From assembly GCA_027577415.1 (NCBI GenBank), contig JANBQS010000142.1, positions 1-30,876 of the forward strand: a stretch of DNA of 30,876 bases, in the 5' to 3' direction. The translations under genes were made by a program, and so were the position numbers. This document shows positions 1 through 10,141 of this stretch, piece by piece. This stretch comes from Coemansia sp. RSA 922 (lineage: Eukaryota; Kickxellomycota; Kickxellomycetes; Kickxellales; Kickxellaceae). The notes under the pieces were generated by a model. It saw nothing but the letters and a program-made list of their open reading frames with translations, searched no databases and had not been told where the DNA came from. How positions within the stretch are numbered: position 1 is the stretch's first letter; each line of letters opens with the position of its first letter.

Positions 1-111
1 TGCGGTGTTACCCGTCCCGTTGTCGCTGCCTCGGTTACCACTAACGAGGGCTCTGACTTGAAGAGCCAGATCTTGGCTATCAAGATTGAGATCGAGAAAC
101 TCCTCATCTAA
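1..111 (+). CDS. C-terminal end of an unidentified protein (partial)
   Basis: Frame 1 is open from the first base for 36 codons and ends at TAA 109-111. The residues start [10 protein letters not shown] and end with an amphipathic helix-like stretch rich in Ile, Lys and Glu ([11 protein letters not shown]). Codon use is C-ending and looks like that of the other real genes here. A T-rich stretch typical of a 3' end follows directly. The 5' part lies outside the window. I do not recognise the family from this fragment, so no function is given. Confidence 0.6.
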   Translation, partial: CGVTRPVVAASVTTNEGSDLKSQILAIKIEIEKLLI

Positions 112-707
112 ATTTTTTGTCCTCATTTTTTTTTCTTTTTGCTAGATGTGCTGAAGGCCCTCCCTTCCAATTCGCAGGTTATAACTTAGGGGCTACATGA
201 TGCATGTTCTATTTGTTGTACATAGTAGAATGTGAAAATACCCTAATATATATTCTTTTTTCTCTTAAATATGAGTTCACTTGTTACGAGGTTGACACTC
301 GGAATACGCATAGCAAACATTTCTTTTTTATGTGAGCTTATGTCTAAAAAAGTCAAAGGACACTTTTGCTTAGAAAGACTGCGCTTTCTTTGGTCTTTCT
401 TGTTGATGCATGGGTGTCAACTCCACTCTCTTTGGTTCTTTTACATTTTTTGTTTGCCGATCACGTATCTCGTGTTCCTTGACATGCTAAAAGGAAATGA
501 AAGAGAGAAAGGGTGGCCTTTATGCTATAGCGTACTATTTTTTTCATATCAAAACACCTCATGTTACGCCAAGTGTCGTGCGTGCAAAATAGTGACATTT
601 ATAAAAGCAGAGCAATTCTTGTCTAAATAAGCAGATGTGTTTTTTTTTGCTCAGCTCTCCATATATCCTCATTACGAAATAACCATTTTTTTTGCACCCG
701 ACTACTA
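112..707. other. Intergenic region, no gene supported
   Basis: AT-rich spacer between the partial gene and the first GDSL gene. A 119-codon open frame at 271-630 on plus is rich in Phe, Leu and Cys, has no recognisable domain and reads like translated AT-rich spacer. I see no tRNA-like cloverleaf. The last 60 bases before 708 are T-rich, as in other leaders in this window. Confidence 0.5.
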
Positions 708-1772
708 ATGATAATGAATCTCTCAACGGCACTAGCAACGCTTGCTCTATCACTTTACTTTCTCTCTATACCGATTCTGGGCTTGCCTATTGCCAAACCC
801 ACTTTGCATATATTCGGTGACTCGCTCTCAGACACTGGTCGGTTACACTCTTTGACCTATGGCATGGTCCCACCGAAATCTTACTGGAAGGGTCGGTTCT
901 CCTCTGGTCCGGTTTGGAATGAATACGTGGCTCAACTTTTGAATATTGGTCTGGATAACCATGCTGTGGGTGTGGCTAAATCCATATCAGTGCATCGTCG
1001 GTTTCTCAATCTCATTCCGCTTGATCCTCCAAATACTATGGACCAAATTCTCGAGCTCCAGAAAGCACACTCGTCGCTCAGTAGCATGCACCGTCATGAT
1101 ATTGCCGTTCTCGAAGTAGGATCTAATGACGCGGCTTCGGCACTAATCGATATCGCCGGTGGTCGACAGTCAGTAGACGAGTTTGCACAGAGATTGTCTG
1201 ACAACGTTATTATCCAGCTCGGGCAGTTGAAAGCTATCGGGTTCAAACACATACTAGTTGTTAATCTGCCGGCGTTACAGCACACGCCGATAGTCAAGCA
1301 AAAACACCGCGAGAGTATTGCCACTGCTGTTGTCACCACCTACAACAGTTTGCTAGAGACCAAGGCCCGGGAGTGGCGACTGACCTCGGGACTCGACCAT
1401 TTTGCCGTCATCGACCTGGCCCGCTTCATGGATACCGCCATACAACCCGCAGTCATCAAGGCGCTGAACATTACTGATACTCGGTCGTTCTGTGTGGGCG
1501 GCTCGTGGCTCAGTCTCTTTGATGACGAAATATCAGTAGGCAAGTTTCTATGGTTCTTGTTTTCCAGTGACAGCAAACCCATGTGTACTGATCCTAGCTC
1601 ACATTTCTTTTTCGACCCGATACATCCCACTGACCGAGTTCATAGGCTATTTGGCTATTGTGCCCACCAGATTATTGCCAGACAGGTTGCGGGACTGCCG
1701 CCGTTTGAGTTTACTAATGAGAACCTTATTGCGCTAATAGCCAGGCACAAGCTAGGCGTGTCCACGTTTTAA
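708..1772 (+). CDS. Secreted GDSL/SGNH esterase-lipase, variant block II
   Basis: A 354-residue protein of the Lipase_GDSL family (PF00657), which hydrolyses ester bonds with a Ser-Asp-His triad. A hydrophobic N-terminus (about residues 4-25) looks like a signal peptide, so secretion is inferred. Block I is IFGDSLSDTG with nucleophile Ser39, block III is VGSND with Asn140, and block V is DPIHP with Asp303 and His306. Block II, which should hold the oxyanion-hole glycine (GGST in the paralogue at 5282-6334), reads GVAK here, so that Gly appears replaced by Val89. Over the first 58 mature residues the two paralogues are about two thirds identical by eye. ATG 714 is an equally possible start, two codons later. 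Family assignment is firm; full activity is doubtful because of block II. Confidence 0.9.
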   Translation: MIMNLSTALATLALSLYFLSIPILGLPIAKPTLHIFGDSLSDTGRLHSLTYGMVPPKSYWKGRFSSGPVWNEYVAQLLNIGLDNHAVGVAKSISVHRRFLNLIPLDPPNTMDQILELQKAHSSLSSMHRHDIAVLEVGSNDAASALIDIAGGRQSVDEFAQRLSDNVIIQLGQLKAIGFKHILVVNLPALQHTPIVKQKHRESIATAVVTTYNSLLETKAREWRLTSGLDHFAVIDLARFMDTAIQPAVIKALNITDTRSFCVGGSWLSLFDDEISVGKFLWFLFSSDSKPMCTDPSSHFFFDPIHPTDRVHRLFGYCAHQIIARQVAGLPPFEFTNENLIALIARHKLGVSTF

Positions 1773-1923
1773 TCATGAATCAAACAGTTTTTGTGTGATA
1801 AATATACCCTATGTGTATCGTTTTGCTCAAAAATCAGCTATCGCACATCACAACAATTGTATGTGATAACTATCATATCCACGATGTCGCTATAGCCAAC
1901 AAGATGTTATTGCACTGCTCGAA

Positions 1924-1930
1924 TATAAAA
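1924..1930 (+). promoter_or_regulatory. TATA box of the AAA/nuclease gene
   Basis: TATAAAA lies 107 bases before the ATG at 2031. The leader after it is pyrimidine-rich and ends in CAACAAATATG, a normal fungal start context. The TATA box is seen in the sequence; its use is inferred. Confidence 0.5.
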
Positions 1931-2030
1931 TACTATTAGCCGCTCCAAAAAAATCGATTCCTTTCATCTTTCTCCATTTTATTATTCTATTCGCAATATT
2001 TGCCATTTAACTTTGACATAAGCAACAAAT

Positions 2031-5000
2031 ATGTCGGCTCAGAATACCGACACACGCCAGAACATCGGCAGCCCGATTATTGAAACCAACCCCGAACAAG
2101 CTCCCATCTACGTTTATGACTGGTCATCTAGCGAAGATATGGCCAACTGGTCGCTGACCTCACTGTCGACCAAAAGCATCGACAGCAGCTTTAGTAGCTG
2201 GAGCAGTCTTTTGACCCCGTCGCCCGAGTACATCCCAAATGAAGAGAGCAGCGAGAACGTCGAGACGCTTACCGGCTCATTCATCCTAGAGTAAGTCAAT
2301 TATAACATTGTACATGTATATGAGTAAAGCAATTATCGGCGCTAACAGTTTGCAACATATGTGACCTTTTTTATTATTAGTTTGTCCCCACTGGATGCCC
2401 CAAGCATGGCCGCTCCGTCGAACTACGGCGGTAACAGACGCGCAACACCAGAGTCTCCCACCGACCACGTAGTCAGAAGGTAAATAGTCTATAGTGTCCC
2501 CAAACATGTGTTTAATGGCTAAAACTTGCTACAATTCACAATAGCTAATTACCTATATTGTTCTTATCTATGTAGGCGGCGCATGGCGACTACTCGTAAC
2601 GAGGCACAGCTACCAGACGGCAAAGTCTCCATTATACAACATATGGACATCGACGGCGAACCATCGCGTAAACGCCATAGGGACATTGACGGTGAACCAT
2701 CGCGTAAACGCCGCAAGCCTAGCTCTACCAGAACTCCGACACGCGCTAGAACTATTGCTGGCGTTAGAACTCGGCGCAGAAAGTGCATTTACCAGCCCAC
2801 TAACTTTCCTAGCACACCAGAAAAGCTCTCCGAGACTTTGCGTCCTAGCGGCTCACCCACTCGTGTATCTGGTACAAAAGTAATCGCCAGTGTCAAGTTT
2901 ACTGACGCCGGAAGCAGCAGTTTGTGCAAAGTAGACAAGTCTCTCGTCTGCAAGGGGTTCTGGGAGTCAATTGACGAAGTCGGCCGCATCTGCCTTCCAC
3001 GCCGCTCGGGCAAGACCTACAACCTGACTCAGCTGCTTCTCTTCTTTAGCATGTCTCCCGAACTAGACTACTTGGAGTCCATGCCTGACAGCATGATTGC
3101 CGAGGCCGCTTTCGACATGGACGTCGCTGCTCTTTGCCGCAAGAAACGCGAGTGCCTGTTCAAGGATTCGCTGCTTCAGACGATGTACCCAGATTTCTAC
3201 GCCGAGCACTTTATGAAATATCCCGTGCTTTATATTTCGCTCAGCGAGTGCAAGGGGGCGTCGTTCGGCATATTTCTCAAAGCGCTCGGCAACACTCTCG
3301 CTGGCGTGGCACAGAAATGGATCGAAGAGATTGAACTGACCAACATTACCATTTCTATTCGCGCGAAGTATCCATTGGACGAGCTAAAACGCAAGTTGTT
3401 GACATACCAGAATACAAGCGATCTTCCTGCTAGCCAGATGGTCGAGCACGCCGAATTAACCCAGTCACTGTTTCAAGCGCTATCGACTTTTATTGCCAAG
3501 CAGTATGGCCAGTATCTTTTACTCATTGACGAGTACGACATCCCGTTTATTTCGATACACTTGGCCAAATGGAGTGATGAGGATAAGCATGCGGCGCTCG
3601 ACGTCATGAAAACCCTTTTTCAAAAGATGCTCAAGGTAAGTACTACCACCTTTGTTTGAACACAAATATCCCACGCACCATTACTAACAACTACGTTATA
3701 ATATGCACTTTTAGGACAACAAGTACCTATTAAAGGGTCTCCTGTTTGGCGTATTCGAGATTCCGCTGACCGAAATGGGCTCCGGCGCCAATAACATCAA
3801 GGACATTCGCATGATTCCCGCCGAGGAGAGCGACATCCAGGGCAGCATACTCACAGCGGCGCATCCACACTCGGGCTGCGGCATGGATGCGCTGACCGAC
3901 TCCTTCTGGTTCAACGCACACGAGGTCGAGCAAATGCTGGACAACAGTACCAAGTGGTGCACTCGCATCGCCAAGCACAAGACCTTTATTCTCCAGACGA
4001 TCAAGAAATGGTACAACGGCTACTACATCGGTCGGTTCCGCGGCAAGTACAATCCGTGGTCAGTCAGCTCGTTTATCGAGGCCCTGTGCGGCTTGCTGAG
4101 CCAGACTACCAGCGACGAGGAGGCCGATATTGCCGCTATTACAAAGTCGGCGGCTAGGGCGTATTGGGTGACGACGGGCACGACAGGCTTGATAGAGGCG
4201 CAGATTGACCGCCATCGCCCACAGTTTATCCACTTGGCCAAGCGCTTGCTGTGCGACTACGAGGCGACAAAGTCCAAGGCTGAGAGTAGTTCTCCCGACA
4301 AGACCTCATTGGAGCCGTCACCACCGCCTGTTCCTCTAGTGTCGACTCGGCTCAATCTCATCAACTTTGACAGCGAGCTGTTCTCCGAGCCCGGTCTACT
4401 CATGCTCTGTCTCTACGCGGGCTATCTGACCCGTCGTCTATCAACCTCGGTGTGCATTCCAAACCACGAGGTATATCAAGTGTGGCTGCAGCTGTTTGCG
4501 CGCGCCGTGTTAGGCACTGAGCTGGCCGACAACAGCACCAACAACGCTCGCGGCGCGCTTTTATCCGAACTTTGGAAAAACAAGACCGATCTACTATGCA
4601 CTCTGGCTACGTCGTCGCACGGCGTACTGAGCAACCACAACAACTATCTCGAGAACGACTACGCCAACCACGTCGCCAACACCATTATGGCCGTGTCGCG
4701 GTTCGGCATGCTGACGCACCCCAAGCAGCGCACCGTCGAAATATCGCATGTAGTAGCAACGCGCGAAAATCACGCTGGAAATGGTCGCTGCGACTATGTG
4801 ATGCGCTTGTTTAGCTCCAAGAATCAACCCAACCAGTTTGGCGTTGTCATCGAGTTTAAGCTTATCGAAAACAGTCGGCGTGAGAATACGGCGTACCACA
4901 GGGAGCGCGCTGAAGAAGGACTGCGCCAGATTGGTATCAAGAACTACGACGCCTGTCTAGTCGGTTGTCTGGAGCGCATGGATGTGGGTATGGCCATCGG

Positions 5001-5109
5001 CAACAGCGCTGTCTATGCGGTGTCGAGACTTTACAAACGCCGGACCGTTGACGACCCATGGACCAAAGTTGAGACACTTGTGGATATGGATTCTGGCAAG
5101 CCATTTTGA
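2031..5109 (+). CDS. AAA-ATPase-like protein fused to PD-(D/E)XK nuclease, four exons
   Basis: I join exons 2031-2290, 2381-2479, 2576-3635 and 3715-5109. All three introns are GT-AG (90, 96 and 79 nt; a TACTAAC-like TTACTAACA branch site sits in the third), and the frame stays open for 937 residues. Residues 1-120 are Ser/Pro-rich and disordered. Residues 133-175 are very basic with a duplicated KR-rich block, a likely nuclear localisation signal. The P-loop is PRRSGKT (261-267), the family form without the first Gly. Walker B is LLIDEYD (D438, E439). WYNGYY...YNPWSV at 572-590 is a hallmark of PF09820. The C-terminus carries GRCDY...VIEFKL with Asp833, Glu853 and Lys855, then Gln878, fitting the PDDEXK_9 nuclease (PF08011). 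Known members resemble transposon- or conflict-derived and Crinkler-type effectors; the actual role is unknown. It sits between two inverted GDSL paralogues. Confidence 0.88.
2646..2717 (+). repeat. 36-bp tandem duplication coding a doubled basic motif
   Basis: Two 12-codon units, 2646-2681 and 2682-2717, each read DIDGEPSRKR followed by HR or RK. The units differ at only a few positions, so the duplication is fairly recent. The result is two KR clusters in series, which strengthens a nuclear localisation signal. Confidence 0.85.
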
Positions 5110-5281
5110 CCGGGCATTTTCTATTTATTTTTTATTTTTTCTCTCAGATCTAGTCAGTATTTTTTATTACTCTTATCAGCTACATCATTAGTATCTCAAG
5201 TAGCAATGGCGCTTAAAAATATATCGCTGTTATTAGAAATTATCAAGAAAACGCAATAGGAAAAGATAGCAAAAAAAGTAT

Positions 5282-6334
5282 TTAGACAGCAGCAGGCTTG
5301 GGAGAGGGAGTTCCAAGGTTGTACTTGCTGATAAGAGACAAGATGTTAGCCTCGTTCAACTCAAAGATCGTGTTATTCGCCTTTGCCGCAATAGTCGCGA
5401 AGCTATAGTAGCCGAACAGACGGTGAACACGCTCAGCTGGGTGGACATCATCAAAGAAGTACATGGTGCTCGGGCTGCTGCACATACCAGTAGACGTTTC
5501 CTTGCCCATAGCCGAGGCAATAAGGGTCTCAAGCGAGTAGTTGGTAGATCCAGCTCCCAGACAAGGGGTCTTTATGTCAGTCAATCCGAGTGCAGCAATA
5601 ATAGCAGGCGACTTGATGGTAAGCTCCACAAACGAGCCCAAGTCACTAATCATGAACGAGCTGACACCCGATGCCTTGGCAGCCCAGGCGCTAGCCTGCG
5701 AAGCAATCTTTTGGTTATACTGGGTCACAACCTTAGTGGTCATATCGACAATACCCTCGGCATTAGCCATGGGCGAATGCTGGATAGCGGCCAAGTTAGT
5801 CAGTACGATGTTCTTGAATCCGATCTTGCGCAGATCTTCCAATTGCTCAACAACGGTATTCGCGAGTCTGTCGACAAAGTGAGTTATAGTCAGGTTGCCG
5901 CTCTTGATAGCAGCCTTGTCGGCAAAGAAATCGTTGGCACCGACCTCGAGAATAGCAATGTCCTTGCTACGCGTACCGTCAAAGTAATACAGTGGGTGGG
6001 TAAATCCGAAGAAGTCGATCTGGTTCTCGGTACTAGGGATGTTGATGTTTAGGACATCAATGAGCGTAGAGTGGTCGTTGTCCGAGGTACTTCCACCGAT
6101 AGCCCTGTTGTAGAGGTTAAATTTGAGAAGCTTGGCCAAGTACTCGTTCCACACGGGTCCAGATGAGAAGCGACCGTTCCAGTGATTGTCCGAAGGGACT
6201 AGGCCAAGAGTCAGAGTCTCGAGAGTACCAATGTCAGACAAGCTATCACCAAAGATGTGGAGCGTGGGATCAGCGGCATGAGCGATGGCAGCCGCAATAG
6301 ATAGAACGGCGAACGAGGACAGAGTGAACTTCAT
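5282..6334 (-). CDS. Secreted GDSL/SGNH esterase-lipase, complete active site
   Basis: A 350-residue paralogue of the gene at 708-1772. Residues 1-20 form a clear signal peptide ending AHA, so the enzyme is likely exported. Block I is IFGDSLSDIG (Ser31), block II is AIGGST (oxyanion Gly81), block III is VGAND (Asn134) and block V is DDVHP (Asp295, His298), so every SGNH residue is present. One N-glycosylation sequon (NLT) lies near residue 147. The C-terminus ends in a short Pro/Ala tail. It converges with the AAA/nuclease gene across a 172-base spacer. The substrate cannot be read from the sequence; fungal relatives act on lipid or cell-wall esters. Confidence 0.93.
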   Translation of the reverse strand: MKFTLSSFAVLSIAAAIAHAADPTLHIFGDSLSDIGTLETLTLGLVPSDNHWNGRFSSGPVWNEYLAKLLKFNLYNRAIGGSTSDNDHSTLIDVLNINIPSTENQIDFFGFTHPLYYFDGTRSKDIAILEVGANDFFADKAAIKSGNLTITHFVDRLANTVVEQLEDLRKIGFKNIVLTNLAAIQHSPMANAEGIVDMTTKVVTQYNQKIASQASAWAAKASGVSSFMISDLGSFVELTIKSPAIIAALGLTDIKTPCLGAGSTNYSLETLIASAMGKETSTGMCSSPSTMYFFDDVHPAERVHRLFGYYSFATIAAKANNTIFELNEANILSLISKYNLGTPSPKPAAV

Positions 6335-7240
6335 TTTTTGGAGTAAGAAAAGAAGGACGGCGAGAGTATTAAATGGGTGGATTGGATAGCTAGCAAAGAA
6401 AGTTTGAGGAGGTTGGGAACTGGTGTGTGGATGGTGGTGGTAATGGACGGGGATGCCGGCTAACTATTTATTTAAACCGAGCTTTGTGTCTTTCTAACGA
6501 CCCCCGGTGGTCAAAGAGCAAAAAGACTGCCCTTTCGCTTAAAGGGTACCCGGGTGAAGCGCAATCTTTGGAACAGTTTCCCCTACAACATCTTGCCTCG
6601 TTAAAGCCCATCTACATGTTCATCCGTAGCTCAAAAAAGAAAAATCTGGTTCATCGCATTGGATCACCTTCCAAAAGCGTTATTAGTATCCATTTACAAA
6701 GGAATCCTTTGAAAAAGCAAGTTGCATAGTTTGCACATCTTTCTAGTAAATACCCAAAGAATGTTCCAAAGCTAGACATGGTCTTGCAGCCAGCGTCGAT
6801 CTGATGGACGAACCGCGCTCAAGCCTCACGGTTATTTCCAAAAGGTCGTGGATAATCCCTAGCACCAGTTCCCAGGACAGACCAAAACCACGTGTGGTGA
6901 TAGGGACACGGAGATCCCGACTAGTTTCCGGAAGAAAAAAAATAAACGTGCAGCGTAATTCAATCACGCGGACTAAAAAAAAAAAATTGAAAGCTCCAAA
7001 AAGTGCAAAGAGTATGTGGTGATAGTGTGACCCATCTAATGTCGATTCAGGTTATGTCAAAAGACAATTGCTGCACCAGAGCGTGCTAGTGCAGAAGCAA
7101 TCTTGCCTTAGACAAGTTTACTACATACTTTGCACATGTAGGCGCAGAACGTTGTGAAAAAGACCGGTTTTTATAGTAAATAAGAAATAAAAAATATATA
7201 GACAATCCAGAGATGTTTAGAACCAAAATGCACGCGTGGC
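6335..7240. other. Intergenic region between two minus-strand genes
   Basis: About 900 bases hold the promoter of the GDSL gene and the 3' end of HSP78. Near 6464-6480 the minus strand has an AT-rich TTTAAATAAATA block, 130-145 bases before the GDSL ATG, a possible TATA region. Open frames at 6427-6729 and 6804-7022 (plus) and 6743-6967 (minus) are rich in Ser, Arg and Lys, show no domain and overlap one another, so I do not call them genes. Confidence 0.5.
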
Positions 7241-9712
7241 TTAACACCCAGTGCGGCTGTCGTCAGGCAGGTCCTTAAAGTCAGCGTCAACAGCACCGCC
7301 GTCGTCATGAGACTCGTGATGACCAGAAGCAGCATCGACGCTCGGCTCGTGGTTTTGGACAATATCGAGCTCGCGGGTTGGGCCCTCCCCCTTGATACCA
7401 ACGTTAACCGTGTCAGCGTTTCTAATAGTGCCGTCAATGAGGCAGCGTGCCAGCGGATTGAGCATACGCTTGTGAATAACGCGGTTCAGCGGGCGAGCAC
7501 CATACACCGGGTCATATCCACGCTCAGCGAGCCAGTCCTTGGCATCCTCCGAAACCTCGAGTTTAATACGGCGGTCATCCAAGTGTGTTTGGACTTCAGC
7601 CAGCCTCACATCAACGATCTGGCGGATAGCTTGGCGCGTCAGCCTATTGAAGACAATCAGGTCGTCAATGCGATTGGCAAACTCGGGACTGAAATGACGA
7701 GCAACCATGTTTTTGATCTGTAGCTGGATCGCAGGACTCACACCGCTATCGCTAGATTCGGCAGCTGGGTCAGCAGCAAGCAAATCAGAGCCCAGGTTAC
7801 TAGTACACACGATAATGGTCTGGCGGAAGTCAATCTTACGGCCCTGCGAGTCCGTCAAATGGCCTTCATCGAGGACCTGCAACAGCAAGTTGGCGACATC
7901 GCGGTGAGCCTTTTCAATCTCGTCAAACAAGACGACCGAGTAAGGTTTGCGCAGCACGGCTTCAGTCAATTCGCCACCCTTTTCCGAGCCGACATAGCCA
8001 GGCGGAGCGCCAATAAGGCGTGAAGTCGAAAAGCGCTCCATGTACTCGCTCATGTCGATGCGCACGATAGCCGACTCGGTGTCAAATAAGAACTCGGCCA
8101 GAGCCTTACACAGCTCAGTCTTTCCGGTACCAGTGCCGCCAGCAAAGATAAACGAGGCAATGGGGCGGTGGTCGCTCTGCAAGCCCGAGCGGCTGAGACG
8201 GACAGCCTCAGAAACGGCAGCAATAGCCTCATCTTGGCCAATGACTCGCTTGCGCAGGGCGTCTTCCATATGCAAGAGCTTTGCCTTTTCGCTCTGCTGC
8301 AGCGAGGAGACGGGTATTCCAGTGGCGCGCGACACGGTCTGAGCAATGGACTCTGAGGTAACGCGGTCGCTGAGCAAGGAGCCCTGCTTGGCGCGCTCCT
8401 TGTTAAGCGCGAGCTCTTGCTGCAGCTTGGGGATTACGCCGTACTGGAGCTCAGACGCCCTACTAAAGTTGCCCGAGCGCTGTGCGTGCTCGAGCTCGTT
8501 CTGCACAACGTCCAGACGCTTGCGAATATCCTTGATGCGCTCCAGCTCATTCCGCTCCTCGTCCCACTGCCCAGTCAGTTGCTTGGACTCGCGGCGCTTA
8601 TCGTCAAGCAATTGCTCGAGGCTGGTCCGACGTTCCTTGCTGACGTCATCTTGCTCTTTCTTCAAACTCTCGAGTTCGATCTGGATAGTCATGATCTGGC
8701 GATCCAGCTGTTCAATGGGCTCGGGCTTGCTCTCTTGCTGAGTGCGCAGCATGCTGCAGGCTTCGTCGACCAAGTCGATGGCAGAGTCGGGCAAGTGGCG
8801 AGTAGTAATATAGCGATGAGCCAAAGTCGCAGCGCTGACTAGGGCGCTATCAGCGATCTGCACGCCGTGGAAGACCTCATATTTGGGTTTCAGGCCTCGC
8901 AAGATGGAGATCGTGTCGGGTACAGTCGGCTCACTGACGAGTACAGGCTGGAAGCGTCGTGCCAGCGCAGCATCCTTCTCAATGTACTTTCGGTACTCAT
9001 CCAGCGTAGTGGCGCCTAGGCAATGCAGGGTGCCTCGAGCAAGAGCGGGCTTGAGCAAGTTGGCACCATCCATGCCGCCCTCCGTCTTGCCCAGACCCAG
9101 GAGCATATGTAGCTCGTCGATAAAGACAATGACATCGGGCGAGTCCTCAATGTCCTTGAGCAGGGCCTTGAGACGCTCCTCGAACTCGCCGCGGTACTTT
9201 GTGCCGGCGATCAGCGCGCCAAGGTCCAAGGCAATGAGGCGCTTTTCTTTCATGCTTTCGGGCACTTCGCCCTTGACGATGCGCTGGGCTAGACCCTCGG
9301 CTATGGCGGTCTTGCCAGCGCCAGCAACGCCAGTGAGTACGGGCGAGTTTTTAGTGCGTCGCGAGAGGATTTGGATCGTGCGTCGGATAATGTCGTCACG
9401 ACCAATGACTGGATCGAGCTTGCCCTTGTGAGCCAACTCAGTCATGTCGACTCCGTATTGCTTTAGGGCTTCGCCGGGCTCTGGTGCTGCGGGCTCTTGG
9501 GCCATACGGAACCCCTTTGGGCCCATGGCATAGCTGCGGCGCTGCAAAGCCAAAGTCGTCGACTGTAGCTGACTAGGAATAGCGGTGGTGGCAAGGTGCG
9601 CAGCCCTTAGGCGTTGCGCCATAGCTAAAAGCGGCGGTAGTTTTGCGGCCACCATGGTGGCGGTGGCAACGCGTGGTGTCACTTTTGCAGAGACGCGGCG
9701 AGCGGCCAACAT
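7241..9712 (-). CDS. HSP78: Mitochondrial Hsp78/ClpB-type disaggregase
   Basis: An 823-residue AAA+ chaperone that, with mitochondrial Hsp70, resolubilises aggregated matrix proteins. An upstream in-frame ATG at 9745 exists, but the ATG at 9712 gives a classic targeting peptide ([10 protein letters not shown]...) rich in Arg, Ala and Ser. Numbering from the 9745 ATG: NBD1 P-loop GVAGAGKT 139-146, pore loop GTKYRGEFE near 182-190, Walker B VFIDELH with D210/E211, and arginines 263-264. A charged coiled-coil middle domain spans about 345-455. NBD2 has P-loop GGTGTGKT 536-543, pore loop GYVGSEKGG 583-591, Walker B VLFDEIE and the arginine finger in ANRID (R692). There is no Clp N-terminal domain, as expected for Hsp78. 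The last 45 residues are acidic and His-rich, without known function. It diverges from the USP7 homologue through a promoter with a heat shock element. Confidence 0.95.
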   Translation of the reverse strand: MLAARRVSAKVTPRVATATMVAAKLPPLLAMAQRLRAAHLATTAIPSQLQSTTLALQRRSYAMGPKGFRMAQEPAAPEPGEALKQYGVDMTELAHKGKLDPVIGRDDIIRRTIQILSRRTKNSPVLTGVAGAGKTAIAEGLAQRIVKGEVPESMKEKRLIALDLGALIAGTKYRGEFEERLKALLKDIEDSPDVIVFIDELHMLLGLGKTEGGMDGANLLKPALARGTLHCLGATTLDEYRKYIEKDAALARRFQPVLVSEPTVPDTISILRGLKPKYEVFHGVQIADSALVSAATLAHRYITTRHLPDSAIDLVDEACSMLRTQQESKPEPIEQLDRQIMTIQIELESLKKEQDDVSKERRTSLEQLLDDKRRESKQLTGQWDEERNELERIKDIRKRLDVVQNELEHAQRSGNFSRASELQYGVIPKLQQELALNKERAKQGSLLSDRVTSESIAQTVSRATGIPVSSLQQSEKAKLLHMEDALRKRVIGQDEAIAAVSEAVRLSRSGLQSDHRPIASFIFAGGTGTGKTELCKALAEFLFDTESAIVRIDMSEYMERFSTSRLIGAPPGYVGSEKGGELTEAVLRKPYSVVLFDEIEKAHRDVANLLLQVLDEGHLTDSQGRKIDFRQTIIVCTSNLGSDLLAADPAAESSDSGVSPAIQLQIKNMVARHFSPEFANRIDDLIVFNRLTRQAIRQIVDVRLAEVQTHLDDRRIKLEVSEDAKDWLAERGYDPVYGARPLNRVIHKRMLNPLARCLIDGTIRNADTVNVGIKGEGPTRELDIVQNHEPSVDAASGHHESHDDGGAVDADFKDLPDDSRTGC

Positions 9713-10141
9713 TGTATTTTGTTCGCAGAGTAAAAGGGTATTCACTGTTATAGATGGATAATCAAATAGAGAGGCGAAGAAGAAGAAAAAAAGAAGATTT
9801 CTCTGAGGTTTTGTTCAGTTTATCTTTACGTTTTTCGAAGCTTCTGGACTATGGCCAGGTGGTGACGTTGCCCAAAAGTACCGCTGCACGTGATGGCCAA
9901 ACCCAAGCAGCAGCTCCCCCCCAGTCAAGCGAGCCGGGTTGCGTATACGCAGCTCACCATCACGCCTTTTTGCTTCACTGCTGTTTTATTTCACACTTTT
10001 CTTTTTTTCTTATTTTTCTCCCTCTTTCGGCCAGGAGATTCTTTTGTTCTCTCTTCTAACCACGGTTGGTCTTGCCTCCATTCTCTCAATTTGGCCCAAA
10101 TTTTTCATTACTTTCTATAGCTGGTTCATCCTACTTAGCAT
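9713..10141. promoter_or_regulatory. Divergent promoter region of HSP78 and the USP7 homologue
   Basis: The region between the two start codons is about 430 bases. It holds long pyrimidine tracts towards the plus gene, a purine tract (about 9773-9797) towards the minus gene, and a heat shock element. No clear TATA box is seen for the plus gene; its leader ends CTTAGCATATGG. Confidence 0.6.
9837..9849. promoter_or_regulatory. Heat shock element (GAAgcTTCtgGAc)
   Basis: Three nGAAn units in alternating orientation, the last with one mismatch (GAC for GAA). It lies 125-137 bases upstream of the HSP78 ATG. HSF trimers bind this arrangement, and HSP78 genes are heat-inducible in yeast. Direct binding here is inferred. 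Confidence 0.6.

Noticed and set aside
271..630. 119-codon open frame in the first intergenic region
   Set aside because: AT-rich, rich in Phe/Leu/Cys, no domain, no leader typical of genes here.
5423..6052. 209-codon plus-strand frame across the second GDSL gene
   Set aside because: Antisense shadow of a gene with a complete catalytic set; the composition is not protein-like.
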